From NCBI GenBank assembly GCA_015680685.1, contig MNCI01034695.1, positions 101,136 to 165,135 on the forward strand: a DNA stretch of 64,000 nucleotides, given 5' to 3'. Shown piece after piece: positions 19,230 to 31,151 of the stretch. A program made the position numbers and the translations under genes. Positions within the stretch are counted from its first letter, which is position 1. The number at the start of each line of letters is the position of its first letter. This DNA comes from Gnetum montanum. Lineage: Eukaryota > Streptophyta > Gnetopsida > Gnetales > Gnetaceae. The notes below the pieces were generated by a model, which was not told the DNA's origin, ran no database searches, and worked only from the letters and a program-made list of their open reading frames with translations.

Positions 19230-21830
19230 TTAACAACCCCTATCTCCACGTAAATCTTCTATTCATATTTCTCCTTTCCAACATTATTACCACCCTCTGG
19301 AATTCCACAACTCATTCTCCAACCCCTAGGGGGGATTCCATATTTCATCCATACCCTTTTCATATGTCATCACCTATTCCTCCATCCTCAACATAGCTAC
19401 TACATACTCCATCCATGTAGGATGAGCTTATAGCTCAGCTACAACAACATAATGCTACAAGGATCATTAATCCACAACTGGTTAATCAATTGAGTGGTTT
19501 AGAACTTACATTTAGCAAACAACCATTCTTCCAATCCAATAGGTCATGGACCTATGTCACAAGCATGGATGAACTAGAGAAAGTTCATTTCCACCTCTCT
19601 AATAACAAAAATGATGATACCTATTAGGGAGAGTTAGAAATATCTAAAATTTTTAAATAAGAGCCCATAGAGTTAAAACATCTAACAACTGAATAGGAAT
19701 ATGCATTTTTCAAAAATGGAAAGCTAGTTATAATCAATGCTAAACTTTCTTCTAAACAAACATAGAAACTATTGAATTTGATTAAAATATGGCAAACAGT
19801 CTTTTCTTGATCATATCTTGAACTCACTAGGATTGATCCTTGAATATGCTAACATCATATCTATATTGATCTGGCCATGAAGCCAAAGAGGCAACCATAG
19901 TGATGGTTGAATTCCAAATGAAAGCAAATTATCAAGGATGAAATAGAACAATTTCTCAAGGTAGGGTTCATTTATCCTATTATGAATAGTGAGTGGATGA
20001 ACCAACTGATGATTGTATCAAAGAAAGATGGAAAGTGACAAGTCTATATCAATTTTAGGTTATTAAACATGACAATATTCAAAGATCATTTTCCATTTCC
20101 ATTTGTCGATTAAGTGTTGGAAACCATTTCTAGACATTTCTATTATAGGTTTCTAGATGGTTATAGTGGCTATCACCAAATTCAGATTACACCAAAGGAT
20201 CAGGCTAAAACTACATTCATGAATCCTTGGGGGAATGTTTTATATCAAAAGATTCCTTTGGTATATGTAATGCTCCTAGCACATTTCAATGCTTGATTTT
20301 GAGCATCTTTCAGTAGCAAATTGGTAGTAGGGTGGAAGTCTTCATCAATGACTTTTCCACTTATGATGCTACATTCAAGCAAGCCTTGGATCACCTTGAG
20401 TGAGTATTAAAAACATGTTTGTAGATAAATATATGGCTAAATTTGTAAAAGAGCCATCTAATGATCCAAAAGGACATAGTCTTAGGACATAGAATCTCAT
20501 AAGAAGGGATTAAGCTAGATCCTAAAAAGAGAAGGGTCATCCAAGGAATAACACATTAACCAGAAACAAATAAAGATGTTTTGTCATTCCTTGGATACAC
20601 TAGTTACTACAAGAAATTGATACAAAATTTTTCTAAGATCAAAAAATCATTGGTTAAGATAGTAAAGAAAGATGCTCCATTTTTTGGACCAAGGAATGTG
20701 AAAATTAATTCCAATAGCTAAAAAAATAAATTCATAGAAACTTCAATTCTACAAGCACAAAATTAGTTCATACCATTTCATATCATGATAGATGCATCAA
20801 ATTATTCCTTAGGAGCTATGTTGATGTAGTTGGATGACTAGAAATTTCCATATTACATCCACTACACAAGTTGAAGAGTTATGGGTACATAGCTTAATAA
20901 CACCACAATGGAGAAAGAATTGATGGCAATGATATATGCTTTGAAAAATTTCAAGAACTATGTGCATGGGTATAAAGTGTTTGTGCACATTCACCAGAGT
21001 GCCATTTTCTTCTTGATGAAGAAGCCAACAATGAGCCCCCATGTCATATAGTGGCTAGTGATCCCGTAGGAATTTGATCTTATGATAGTAGATCAAAAGG
21101 GGACTAAGAATGTGGTTGCTAACCATCTCTCTCAGTTAAGATGGGACAACAATAAGGAGGAGAGCCCACTCATTGATCAATTTCTTGATGAATTTCTCTT
21201 TTCTAGAGTAATTAATCACCAAGTGCTATAAAACCAAAATGGTATGATGGCATCCTCACTTATCTTCTAAGTTAGGAGATGCCATAAGATCTAAAACATA
21301 GGAAGAAAAAAAAATTTCTTAATCAAGCCAAGTGTTTCTTGGATATCAATGTACACCTTTACAAGCTATGCACTGATCGCCTAGTTAATTGGTGTATCCC
21401 TAATACTGATCAATTGCATGCTCTCCAAGATGCTCACGAGGGCCCTTGCAAAAGCCACTATGCGAGGTGATGCACAATCATTAAAATCATGAAAATTGAT
21501 TGTTGGACTTGTCCTTGAATGAAGTGCACAAGGCATTCAACAAGCAATGACATGACCTAAGAATAAGGAATGTCAACTTACAACCTGGAGATAAAATCCT
21601 CTACTGGAAACTCACAAATGTTTTGTAACAAACAAAATCTCAAATATTGTCGAAGGAGAATTATATAATTGATGAAACTTTTCCTTTTGGAGTCTTGTTA
21701 ATTTACAAACTTCAAATCCTAAACAAAAAAATAGTTGGTCAACATTTAACGAATAAAACCTTTCCATTGGCCGAAGTAAGCTAGTGCAACCAACACCTCA
21801 TTGGATGGACAACCTTGATCATTCTTTTGA
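19230..21830 (+). pseudogene. B1: decayed Ty3/gypsy pol on the plus strand
   Basis: The plus-strand translation follows B2 pol: VHFHLSNNKND, EYAFFKNGKLVIINAKLSS, then RT (FLDGYSGYHQIQITPKDQAKTTF, VEVFINDFSTYD, where MDD has become IND), a single RNase H region near 20760-21000 and the integrase finger HEGPCKSHYA near 21430. From there it jumps within about 100 bp to SNDMT...QPGDKILYWK, the integrase C-terminus, so the whole DDE core is deleted. Upstream (19240-19520) there is a decayed gag/protease spacer with no clear protease motif. Stops are frequent. Orientation is opposite to B0 and B2. Confidence 0.85.
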
Positions 21831-23929
21831 ATATCCTCCTTCCAACTTAGTTATTGGGGACATGGCTATCCATGCTAACCATTTACATGGCTTCTTAGTT
21901 TTTCTATTCTTTTTTTTACACATTTTTATTTTACACTTTGTTTATGTTACACCTTTTTATTTTATACTTTTTCCTATTTTACACTGTTGTTGGTACATTT
22001 GATTTTTATTTAATATTTTACACTTTCTTGTATAATTTCATTTATTTTATGTGTGTTTTTCTAAATTTATGCTAATAAAGTGCTTTCTATCAATAGGACA
22101 CAATTGTGCTATAGTTATTATTAATGGTGGTTTGTACCTATTATTTTTAATTGCTAATGTTTGATTTTTATTTTTGAATTTTAGTACTCATAACTTAGAC
22201 ATGGTTTCTTTTTTCATGGAATAGGTAGTGAGTCCATGACATCCACCCATTCACAAGCTCTATGGTTTCTTGTTTTAGAAGTATGAGGTTCCTTTTCATT
22301 AAGTAAAACTTTAATGAACTTGTGATCTTGGTAGTTTTAGTATTTGGAAAGAATTCAAGGGTTTGAATAGAATGTGAATTTAAAGAAACTCAATACTCTT
22401 TGTACCCTTCTACTTACTTGGTTGCATGAGTGTTTTCTTGGATTTCATATTATATCATGTCAACCAATAACAGGAAGTTGAATAAGTCTTTGCATGGTGT
22501 GGTTCCCATATAATAAATAAATAAATAAAAATATGAATGAATCAAAAATGGAAAGTGATGAAAAAATAGAAAAGAAAAAACAAAAAAAAATGAAATGATG
22601 ATGGGAATTCAAAGCTCGTCCCTTAGACAAAATAACAAGATACAAGCACTACTTATGGGACTAGAAAGACATGTTACCCATGCCTGAAGGCCCTCTCTAA
22701 CTAAGGTCCTTTCTCACTTCCTACTTCTCTTTTCTTTTCTATAAGGAATGGTGATTTATCTATGGGAGCACTCTTAAGTCTCAATGGAGTAGACTAGTTG
22801 TAGAGTGGTGATGCAAGGTCACTGAACATGGTTGGTTTTGGCCTAGACTAAGGATGGATTTTATTAGGTCATTTATTCACAAAATTCATGAGGGACTTCA
22901 TGTGATCCTAATTGGAAAGTCCATTCCACTTTCTCTCTCATCTATCTATGCTTTCCATGACTCACCTAACTACTAGTATCCATGTTCCTATTCAATGTCT
23001 TAGTTTGAAATGCCTAAATTCTTAAGTAGATTCTTCCAGGTTTTGATACTTAACTTTCATAACCATTAATCACCTATCAGGCCCATGGACTCCTTAAGTT
23101 GAGGTTATGCAAGGGCAAAAAGGGCATGTGTCTACTATGGGGAGGATCCACTTGCATATCTGTTGGTTGGATTATTTAAGTACCTCATACTTAGACACTC
23201 TTGCAATCCAAAAATTTGTGTGCCCCATTTGATGCATCCAATTGTGTGCTTCTTAAATAAATTTCATCAATGAACACATTCTCCATCCAATTTTTCATTT
23301 TTTGAGCTTTCAAAGGCCCTCTTCGATGATTTCATTAAGTTCTTGGCTTTTTTGAAACTCCATGGATACCACTTTCATAAAAAAAATTCTATATATTTTC
23401 TAAGAAATTCAAGTTGAAAAATTTTTCTTATACTCTTTGTAAACAAGTACCCATCAATGGATGCACCTATGTATATAGGACCCCATTGACGTAGGACCCC
23501 ATTGATTTCAGATAATTTTTCAAATTCTAGAAGATTTTTCATAGTTTTTAGAGCCCAAAATATTTCAAAAGCCATATCTTTCTAACCATTTGTCCAAATC
23601 ACTCTATTCTTTGACCGTATAGCTCCTGGAGGTAAGCTCTTAGTTGTGGGGACCAAAAACTTGAAGTTTTTAACTGAAACTTTTTCTAAATGTTTCTAAC
23701 TTTCACAAAGGTTTAATAAAGAAACCAACATGAAAACATCAAATTACAAAAGTTATCCCTTCAAACTAGCTCTAGCAAAACTTTGAACTTCAAAATTAAT
23801 AAAATAACTAATCTACCATGGTCCAACTTTAGCCTAAGTGTGACTAACTAATAAGACAAGGTATCAAAAAATTATAAGTTGCACATTATATATACTAATC
23901 CTTGAATGTGTTGTGACCATAGATGGCAT
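21831..23929 (+). other. B1 3-prime region, homologous to the split B2 3-prime region
   Basis: No gene is recognised. The segment is T-rich at first. It then aligns, reverse-complemented, to 50359-50520 and 36063-36253 of B2 (the two sides of the A2 insertion), and further on to 34900-36060. Strong anchors are actagaaagacatgttaccc (about 22661; complement at about 35919) and ggggaggatccac. It is therefore an uninterrupted version of the site into which A2 inserted (equivalent to about 22290). Confidence 0.65.
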
Positions 23930-24680
23930 CAAAGGGGAAACACAAATAGGAAGGAGGACCATCACAGCCATGGGATAAATGACCATGAATAAGAAGGGAT
24001 AAAGAACAAACCTTGGAAGAATATTTACCAACCTGTACTATGGGACCTCTTAGGGAGGAGTTTGAAGTGGAATCTATTTTTCTAGTTTTAGAATAGGTAG
24101 TAGCAACAAAGGAATCCCACTAGGATGAGGCAACAACTCCACAAGTAAACCTTGAAGCGACCTTGACAAAAGCCTACCTCAAGTATGTCAAATCAAAGGG
24201 GGTTTAGAAAATGGTGCTTCAAGAGTCCAATTTTGGCTCTTTCTTGGAGTAAGCACCTCAAGAAGTATAAGATTAACTAAAGACATCTTCCGTATGGCCC
24301 ATCATAACTTCCAATAGGGAGTGGTAGATGGGAAAGACATTCTTATTCTTCAATAATAGGCAAGCTAGATCAATGATCAAGATCAAGGACATTTCGGTGT
24401 CCTACTTGATGTAGGCCATTTTAGAGGCAGTTGGATTATTGGAAACTAGGTCAAATCTAGTTGAGATTCCAATACAAGTAGACCATAGTATCAAGAAAAA
24501 ATGGATATAATGGTGTTATGGTGTCAACTGTATCGAGTATGATGTGATCATACTAACAAAGAAAATCTACTACGAAATTGTAGAATTTCACCTTAATCCA
24601 ATGATAAGGCTCAACAAGATCACTGCCTTCTTTGCCTATATGTGTACCATTCTAAGTGGTAGATTTCCTATCAAGCATTA
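23930..24680 (+). pseudogene. Decayed ORF of unknown function beside an LTR fragment
   Basis: One plus-strand frame starting ATGGCATCAAAGGGG stays aligned for about 245 codons, interrupted by roughly 15 stops. Most are TAG or TAA where CAG, CAA or TGG is a simple ancestor. Residue use looks protein-like (for example FLFFNNRQARSMIKIKDISV and YEIVEFHLNPMIRLNKITAF), and the frame ends in TAA just before the LTR-like DNA. No family is recognised. It could be an extra 3-prime ORF of the B family or a separate gag-like ORF. B2 has no obvious equivalent at that place. Confidence 0.4.
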
Positions 24681-24689
24681 AGTGTTAAG

Positions 24690-25143
24690 CATTATTAGGA
24701 TTACCAAGCATTAAGCATTACTGGGATTACCAAGGGCTAGGTGTATGCTTAAAGTGGTCATACTTATGTGCTTAATTAATTTTTATTTAATATAGCTTAA
24801 TTAGTAAATAATTAAATGCATAAATAAATAATTAATCTATTTCAAAGTGCTGCAAGGTTTATCAGAAAACTCATCTTTATTACTACACACATTATCATGC
24901 TCAAGTACAATAGTGCTTGAATAAAGATACAAATACTCTTTAACTCCTATTACAAGCACTTAGAAAAAATATTCTAACTTTCAAATGACAAAACTACTAG
25001 AGCTCTACTACAGCTATGACCAAAGATGTCATAAACATGGCAGGTGAGCACATATTTATAGGAAAAAATAGACACTATGTCGATGAGGCCATGTCAACAT
25101 ATCAAATCCCATGTTGATGAGGACTTGTTTATGGGACTCATCA
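24690..25143 (-). repeat. B-type LTR fragment, orientation opposite to B1
   Basis: It contains the B-LTR blocks in order: attactgggattaccaag, cttaaagtggtcatac, gctgcaaggtttatcag, ctcatctttatta, a minus-strand TATA (25052-25062) and an end ...GACTCATCA matching the ends of the B2 LTRs. The first third of the LTR is missing. Because the LTR sense is minus while B1 pol is plus, this is not the normal 3-prime LTR of B1. The left edge is approximate. Confidence 0.65.
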
Positions 25144-26330
25144 CTTCTCATGGCACACATAGGAGCGATTGCATTTAAGATTAATGCAACAATCATTCAT
25201 TCCAATTTGAGCATTGGAATAGGTGCATATAAAGAACTCTCTTCCTCTGCAAAGATAAGTATACAACATCAACTTTCCCAAGTGAGATATATAATAATTG
25301 ATGAAATGAGTTTTGTGGAATGAACACCATTACAAAGCATTGTTAAAAGGCTAAGAGAAATTTTTCTTAATCATCATAATGATGTTTTTGTAGGAAGATC
25401 AGTTATACTCATAGGTGATTTGGGTCAGCTTCCTCCTGTGCTTGATGTTGTGCCTTATGCATCCAGAAGTCTAGATATTGTAGAAGATTGATAATCATTT
25501 AATACATTTGTTGTTTTAGATGTAGTTTATCATTAGTCTAGGACTAATCCTAAACAACAAAGATTTAGGAAAGTATTGATGCCTATCAAAGAAGGAAAAA
25601 GGCTTAATAAAGACTATAATTGTTTTGCTACTCGAATGAATCTTCCATCCACTTTGAGTGGATTAGACAATTTTGAAGAATTAATGCATTTGTATGATAT
25701 GAAGGATAAAGTGCATCTACATAAAAAGAAGATGTTGCAAAAAATGTAGAGACTTGTTGTTGTGTGCGTAATAGATAGAGATCCATGTGGATTCATAGTC
25801 TTAGATAACAACGATGATGATATTGAATAATTTTTGCTTATATGTGAAGGTACGAGGGCTACACTCATAGTTAACCTTTGGTCATAAATAGGATTGGTGA
25901 ATGGTGCACTTAGCATGATTCATAGTATTATGTATCATTTTGGTAAACAACCACCTGCATTACCATTGTACATTATTGTTGATTTTGAGTCCTACATCAT
26001 ATGTCCCTTTGATAATGGTAATTCTCATAATGTGCTAATTGTACCTATGGTCCAAGAAGCATCACGTTAGTTACCATTACGATTGGCATGGGTTATGAGT
26101 ATTCATACATCTCAAGGAATGATATTATACAAGGCTACTATTGACATAGGTTCAAGAGAAGTTACAGGTCTAACATTTGTTGCATTATCTCAAGTCAAGA
26201 CTATTAACTCTTTGAAGATTCATCCTCCTTTCATTATGTAGAGATACAAAAAGAATTTAGATGCTAAACATCTCCATTTTAGAAATGTAGAGAAAAATCA
26301 TTTTGCTCAATTGGAATATTAGGCATAATA
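25144..26330 (+). pseudogene. PIF1-like DNA helicase, 5-prime truncated and decayed
   Basis: The plus-strand frame shows superfamily 1B helicase blocks: INATIIHSNLSIGIG, the Walker B region VRYIIIDEMSFVE, VILIGDLGQLPPV, then near the end SIHTSQGMIL and TFVALSQVK, which correspond to the SxHKSQG and VALSRV blocks of PIF1 proteins. Walker A and everything before it are absent, because the frame begins right at the end of the B-type LTR fragment. About nine stops interrupt it. The spacing and the 'EGKRLNKDYNCF' block look like stand-alone PIF1-like helicases. A Helitron Rep domain or Helitron end was not found. Confidence 0.75.
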
Positions 26331-26657
26331 AGTCCATACTTATCACTATATTTTGCCTTTCCTTCAATCCTATTCTACACCTTTGTAATGTTTTTTGCAC
26401 TAATTATGTAATGTATTTCTTCATCAACATATATAAAATATAAAATATTTTATTTTTACCAATTTATGTTGCACGTATATATTAGTTGGTATACAAATAG
26501 TGATATTATTGAAATAGTTCAAAAAATATTTTAACTTAAATATTTATAACAATGTCCTTTATAATGATAATTGATAACATTGAATCTTTGAGAAAAAATT
26601 AAATTCCACTCTTAGCTTGTGAAACGACTCCACTAGCTTTGATATATATATATATAT
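26331..26657. other. AT-rich spacer, nothing recognised
   Basis: AT-rich DNA between the helicase remnant and the foldback element, ending in a TA microsatellite (26641-26659). No gene or repeat was recognised. Confidence 0.5.
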
Positions 26658-27044
26658 ATTGGCTAAGATGATTTTCAAGAAGATGATGTTAACCAAGCCT
26701 GACTACCAGAGGAGGAAACAAGATAACTAAAAATCAAATCATTTATCCATCCTCTATTTCTCTACCCATTTCCCAATTTAGTTATACTCTCTCAGTCAAG
26801 TTTGTTTTGTCTTTGTTTGTTCATGGTATTTTTAAGCTATTATTTATGCAAGAGATTTATGTTTGAAAAACACCTTGAACAAACAAAAACAAAATAAACT
26901 TGAGCAAAAGGATATAACTAAATTGGGAAATGGGTAGAGAAACATAAGATGGATGAGCAATTCCCTTTTTAGTTATCTTGTTTCCTCGCCCGATAGTAGT
27001 CGGCTTTGGTTAACATCATCTTCTTTAAAATCATCTTGGCCAAT
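26658..27044. mobile_element. Foldback MITE of about 387 bp in a TA microsatellite
   Basis: The left arm begins ATTGGCTAAGATGATTTTCA and the complement of the right arm begins ATTGGCCAAGATGATTTTAA. The arms stay complementary for about 170 bp (both contain GATGATGTTAACCAA, GGAAACAAGATAACTAAAAA and ACCCATTTCCCAATTTAG) and meet at a short apex near 26840-26870. TA repeats lie on both sides, so TA target duplication is likely but cannot be proven inside a microsatellite. There is no coding capacity. The superfamily is not assigned. Confidence 0.85.
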
Positions 27045-27339
27045 TCATATATATATATATATATATAGCTAGTATAAAGAGTAACATTTTTCTTTTCATG
27101 TTTCCTTTAGTCATTCATTAGTAATCCCATGATACAATGATGTAACAACCTTTACTTATAAGCTCATTGCCTAATCTGATTAGATGCCACTTCTTAATGG
27201 TTAACACTTTGTAGTTGAGAAAATGTTAAGCATGGCCCACCAGTTTGCCTTTGCTGTGTTATCCAGAACTTTGCTTTGAGTGGCCTATGAGAATTGAAGG
27301 GGTTTCTGCAAAATTGGAGGTGTAATAGTGAACAAAGGC

Positions 27340-30300
27340 CATTTCCTGCAGATCTCAATTGCAGCCTTGGCCTTAACTTTGTGGGTTCACTGGGTTTGTA
27401 TTTGTAGAATTATTTTGTGGGTGCTGTGGCAACCATGAAGAGGGATTTTCAAGGCATTCAATTCTGCCTGGTTTTGTATTTGGCATTGCAGGGTCATCAT
27501 ATCAAGTGTTTTTCCTTCATTCCTTTCTGATTTTCAATTTTTTTAACTTGGAGTATATTTACAGTATAATGCAATAATCATTTACAGTATAATGCAATAA
27601 CCTTTGCTTTCTGATTTTTCATTGCTAACTTTAATCACTTTTCATTTTTAGCTTAAATAAAATTTGGTTAAACTCATTATTGGTTTGTATTGTTTGCTAA
27701 AAATGTAGTAGGAGGGAGGTGCTGGAGAATATGGAAGAGGACCTTCCATCTGGGACACTTTTTGTCATACTCCTGGTCTGTTTTTCCATTTATATATTTC
27801 GGTTCCTTGGTCATTGTTTCATGTTCAGTCTTTCTTATACTTAGCATTCCCAGGGGAGTTCTGCAGGTTCAAACGCTGAGCTATAATTTGCAGCAACTCA
27901 CCAGCAGAAAAATGTTCGTGAAACGACCATTGAAAATTGAAGTAGATACATCAACTGACGCCGTAGTTTTGATTTTGGTTATAGGGAAAATAATTGACGG
28001 GACGTGGCGGCAGATTTTTATCACCGCTATTAGGTTTCAAATTTACCCAATATCTTTATTTTAAAATTTTTTGGGTAATTTCATTAGCTTTTGTGGTTTC
28101 CCAAATCTCAATATGCAATTGATACTAGTCATTTATTAGCCCTGCTGTTTTTTTCCTTATATTTGCAGTGTTTGTTTGCTTCGCTCTTCTTGTAAGATGT
28201 GTGTTGTACGCTCTTAAATTACTGTTTTTGGTACTGTTAAATGTCAAAATTTCAATGTCTTTTGATAAGTATGCAGAGTACATTGGATGCTTCAACAATT
28301 GTGGTGTTTAATTTGCAGGAGGATGTGAGGTGCAACTACAGATTTTCAATTTTCCTGTCTTGCATCTTATCCGGTATATATTTTTATCATGCTTATTTAA
28401 TCAACAATTGCGGTGTTTAATTTGCAGGAGGAAGTGAGGTGCAACTACAGATTTTCAATTTTCCTGTCTTGCATCTTACCCGGTATATATTTTTATCATG
28501 CTTATTTGATGATTATGCTTATCAAATGGATTATGATTTATTAATGGTAGGGTTATTGAATGATCAATTTGGACTTTTTGGCTGTTCAATTATGAATACA
28601 CATGGAACCATGGTGGCATAAATAGATGGCATTCAGTATTATAATCATCTTATCACCGAGATTGTGAAACATGGTGAGTTGCATATTATATTTAATTATT
28701 TGGTTGATGTACCTTTATCCAGTACATCTATTTAGCTATTCGAAGCAACGCCCTTCTGAGGTATGAGGTATGACGTTTCTATTCCCAACAAATATTAAAT
28801 GTTTTAGGGATTGATAAATGTTTTAGGGATTCATAATGTATTAGCTTTCATGTATTTAGAAATTTACCCTTCCAAGTTCCATCCTTTTGTAATTTACCTT
28901 GGCTTTTAAGCTCCTTTTATGGCCATTAAAAGGCTTAGGTTAGATCTTGAAAGCAACTACTTAAGCCTGAGAGCCTATGGCTACAAAGTACATATGAACT
29001 GGAGAGATTTAACAAAATGTTGCAGTTGTAAGGCTAATAGTTAAAAACACCTTGCATAAATGAGATAACCGTAGCATCCCAGTTTTCCCTACCAAAAATA
29101 CTTCATCTTCAAAAGGGCATAAGAGAAATTCATGCTTCTCACTTTCAATAGTTTTTAAGAGAGAACTGTGCAAGCCTTCTCCGGTGATTAACTCGATGCC
29201 AACCATGTATATAAGCTTAACTTTTTTTAATCAGCATTATCCATTGCATTGAAGGCTTTTCCACGTTTTCTCAGCCATATTAACAAAAACTTGGTTAACA
29301 ACGAATATTTTTCTTAAAATGACTGCAGCTGTAAGGTAGCTAATAGTGGGCATATTTCAGGAATCAAGACAATTGCAACGCTTTTTCACTATGATGTACC
29401 ACAGGCCCTAGAGGACCGCTACAAGGGATTTCTGGCGCCACAAATCATGTACATAAAACCGTCTGTACAGGTGCTCTGCATTCCACCATTGATTAACTAA
29501 TATGGGGAAGTCATATAGCGATGATTTTAAGGAATAGGCAGTGCTTTGTTTCACAGAATTTGGCCACAGAGTGAAGCAGTCGATTACAATCAACCAGCCA
29601 CATATTTTTGCCAGTCAGGGCTACGACCAGGGCTTAAATGCTCTAGGACAATGCTCCAAATTCATGTCTGCAAACTGCACTGCTGGGGACTCTGGCCTAT
29701 AGCCCTACATGGTGGCTCACCACATGCTGCTGGCTCATTCTGCTGTTGATGTTTACAGACACAACTTCCAGGCTTGCAACAGGGAAAAGGAAAGGTGGAA
29801 TTAAGGTTTCCCTTGCCTAATAATGATAGGCATTGTCCAGAGGCATGGTTCCTTACTCTTCCTCCTCCAGCGACATTAATGCGGCCTCCAGAGCCTTCAA
29901 TTTTCAGCTTGGATGGTCTCTTTCCGTCTGCAGATTTTTCAATATTATGACTTTCATTGGCAGCATATTCTCCATCTGTACTTCAATTGCTTAAGTTTAG
30001 GCTTCTCCTATGAACTATGGATAAAAATCTGATTTAACTTTTTACAGAAATTTTCGTAGAGCATAAAATTGAAAAAGGCTGATGAAAGACGAATGCTCAA
30101 TGCTCTGTACAACATGAGATACATATTATTATTGATATTGGTGGACGGGTTTATGAATGCGCTGGTGGAAGGGGATTATCCTGAAATAATGCATGATTTG
30201 GTGAGCTCCGGGCTGCCCAGATTTACAGAGATGGAGAAGAAACTGTTGAAAGGATGGCTTGATTTCATTGGCATCAATTAACAGTTTTCCAATTATGTTC

Positions 30301-31151
30301 ATGCCAGTACTGAGGTGCTTAATCCAGGGGAGCTAAGTTATGGCACTGATTCTCTTACAGAAGTCACGTGTATGTAACCTCAAAACATCAACCTTTGCTT
30401 CAGGAGAAGAAATATAGTTTTTAATTTCTAATTTGCTAATCACACACCTGTTTCAGTTGAAAGGAAGGGAGTGCCAATTGGAGAGCTGGTGAACTTAAGC
30501 CCATTTTGCAATCCAAAATCTCTGGTTAATGATGATGTTGTTGTTTTATGGATCAATTCAATCGTTTTAGATTGAGTTTGAAGGCATTGTTGATAGGGAG
30601 CATCAACATGGATCTACAGTTACCCGCAGGGACTCCACGGTTTGTTGATTTACATCAAGAACAAATCAACAAGAACAAATATAGAAATCCTCCCATTTAT
30701 ATTACCAAAATCGGTATCGATGATCTGCAATATCCTATGTAATAATTTCTCAAGCCCCCAATTAAAAATCTCACTTATAACATAAGCGGATATGTATTGT
30801 GGATGATTAAGATTTCAGGAACAGATGAAACCAACGTCAAGGATTTGCCTCTGGAGACGGCATTGACTGACACAACGAGGATTAAGTAGCATGATCAACA
30901 TCTGGAAGCCGTCAGAGATGCCTTAAGGTGCGATCCAGCAGCTAAATTCAAGCATTGTGTTAGATAATATTGTAAGTTAAATGTGCAATGATTTTATTGC
31001 ATGCCGAGGAGGAGCAGACGGATACAGCGTTAGATTTGGTTTGTATTACGTGGATTTGAACACTGGAAGCCTCAACAGATATCCGAAAGCTTCTGTCTCC
31101 TGGTTCCGCCATTTCCTGTGTCCAAACCCGATCCATAATCTGCACCAATGA
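27340..31151 (+). pseudogene. Glycoside hydrolase family 1 (beta-glucosidase) pseudogene with introns
   Basis: GH1 blocks occur in the right order across many small exons: a hydrophobic signal-like stretch (about 27340-27400), HSILPGFVFGIAGSSYQ (27455), GEYGRGPSIWDTFCHTP (27714), KIIDG/VAADFYHRY (27985), YRFSIFLSCIL (28320, duplicated), DGIQYYNHLITEIVKHG (28623), [19 protein letters not shown] (29361), CFTEFGHRVKQSITINQP (29545), NCTAGDSG and VAHHMLLAHSA (29670), [20 protein letters not shown] (30170), KGVPIGEL (30470), NPPIYITKIGIDD (30690), and [14 protein letters not shown] to the TGA at 31149-31151. The acid/base Glu of NEP is Gln (29595-29597) and the nucleophile Glu of TENG is Lys (30707-30709). 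Frameshifts and stops occur. This is the only host-type gene seen. Family members hydrolyse beta-glucosides. Confidence 0.88.
28292..28508. repeat. 109-bp tandem duplication of a GH1 exon with flanking intron
   Basis: Unit 1 is 28292-28400 and unit 2 is 28401-28508, with few differences. Each holds an acceptor (tttgcag), the exon piece E[DE]VRCNYRFSIFLSCIL and a following donor-side intron. Both copies lack the residues normally found between EDV and YRFSISW in GH1, so the internal deletion came before the duplication. Confidence 0.85.

Noticed and set aside
19114-25143. B1 together with the 24690-25143 LTR as one complete element
   Set aside because: LTR and pol orientations disagree, and no partner LTR in the right orientation is present.
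25144-26330. Helitron
   Set aside because: Helicase motifs are of PIF1 type, but no Rep domain, 5-prime TC end or 3-prime CTRR hairpin could be found.
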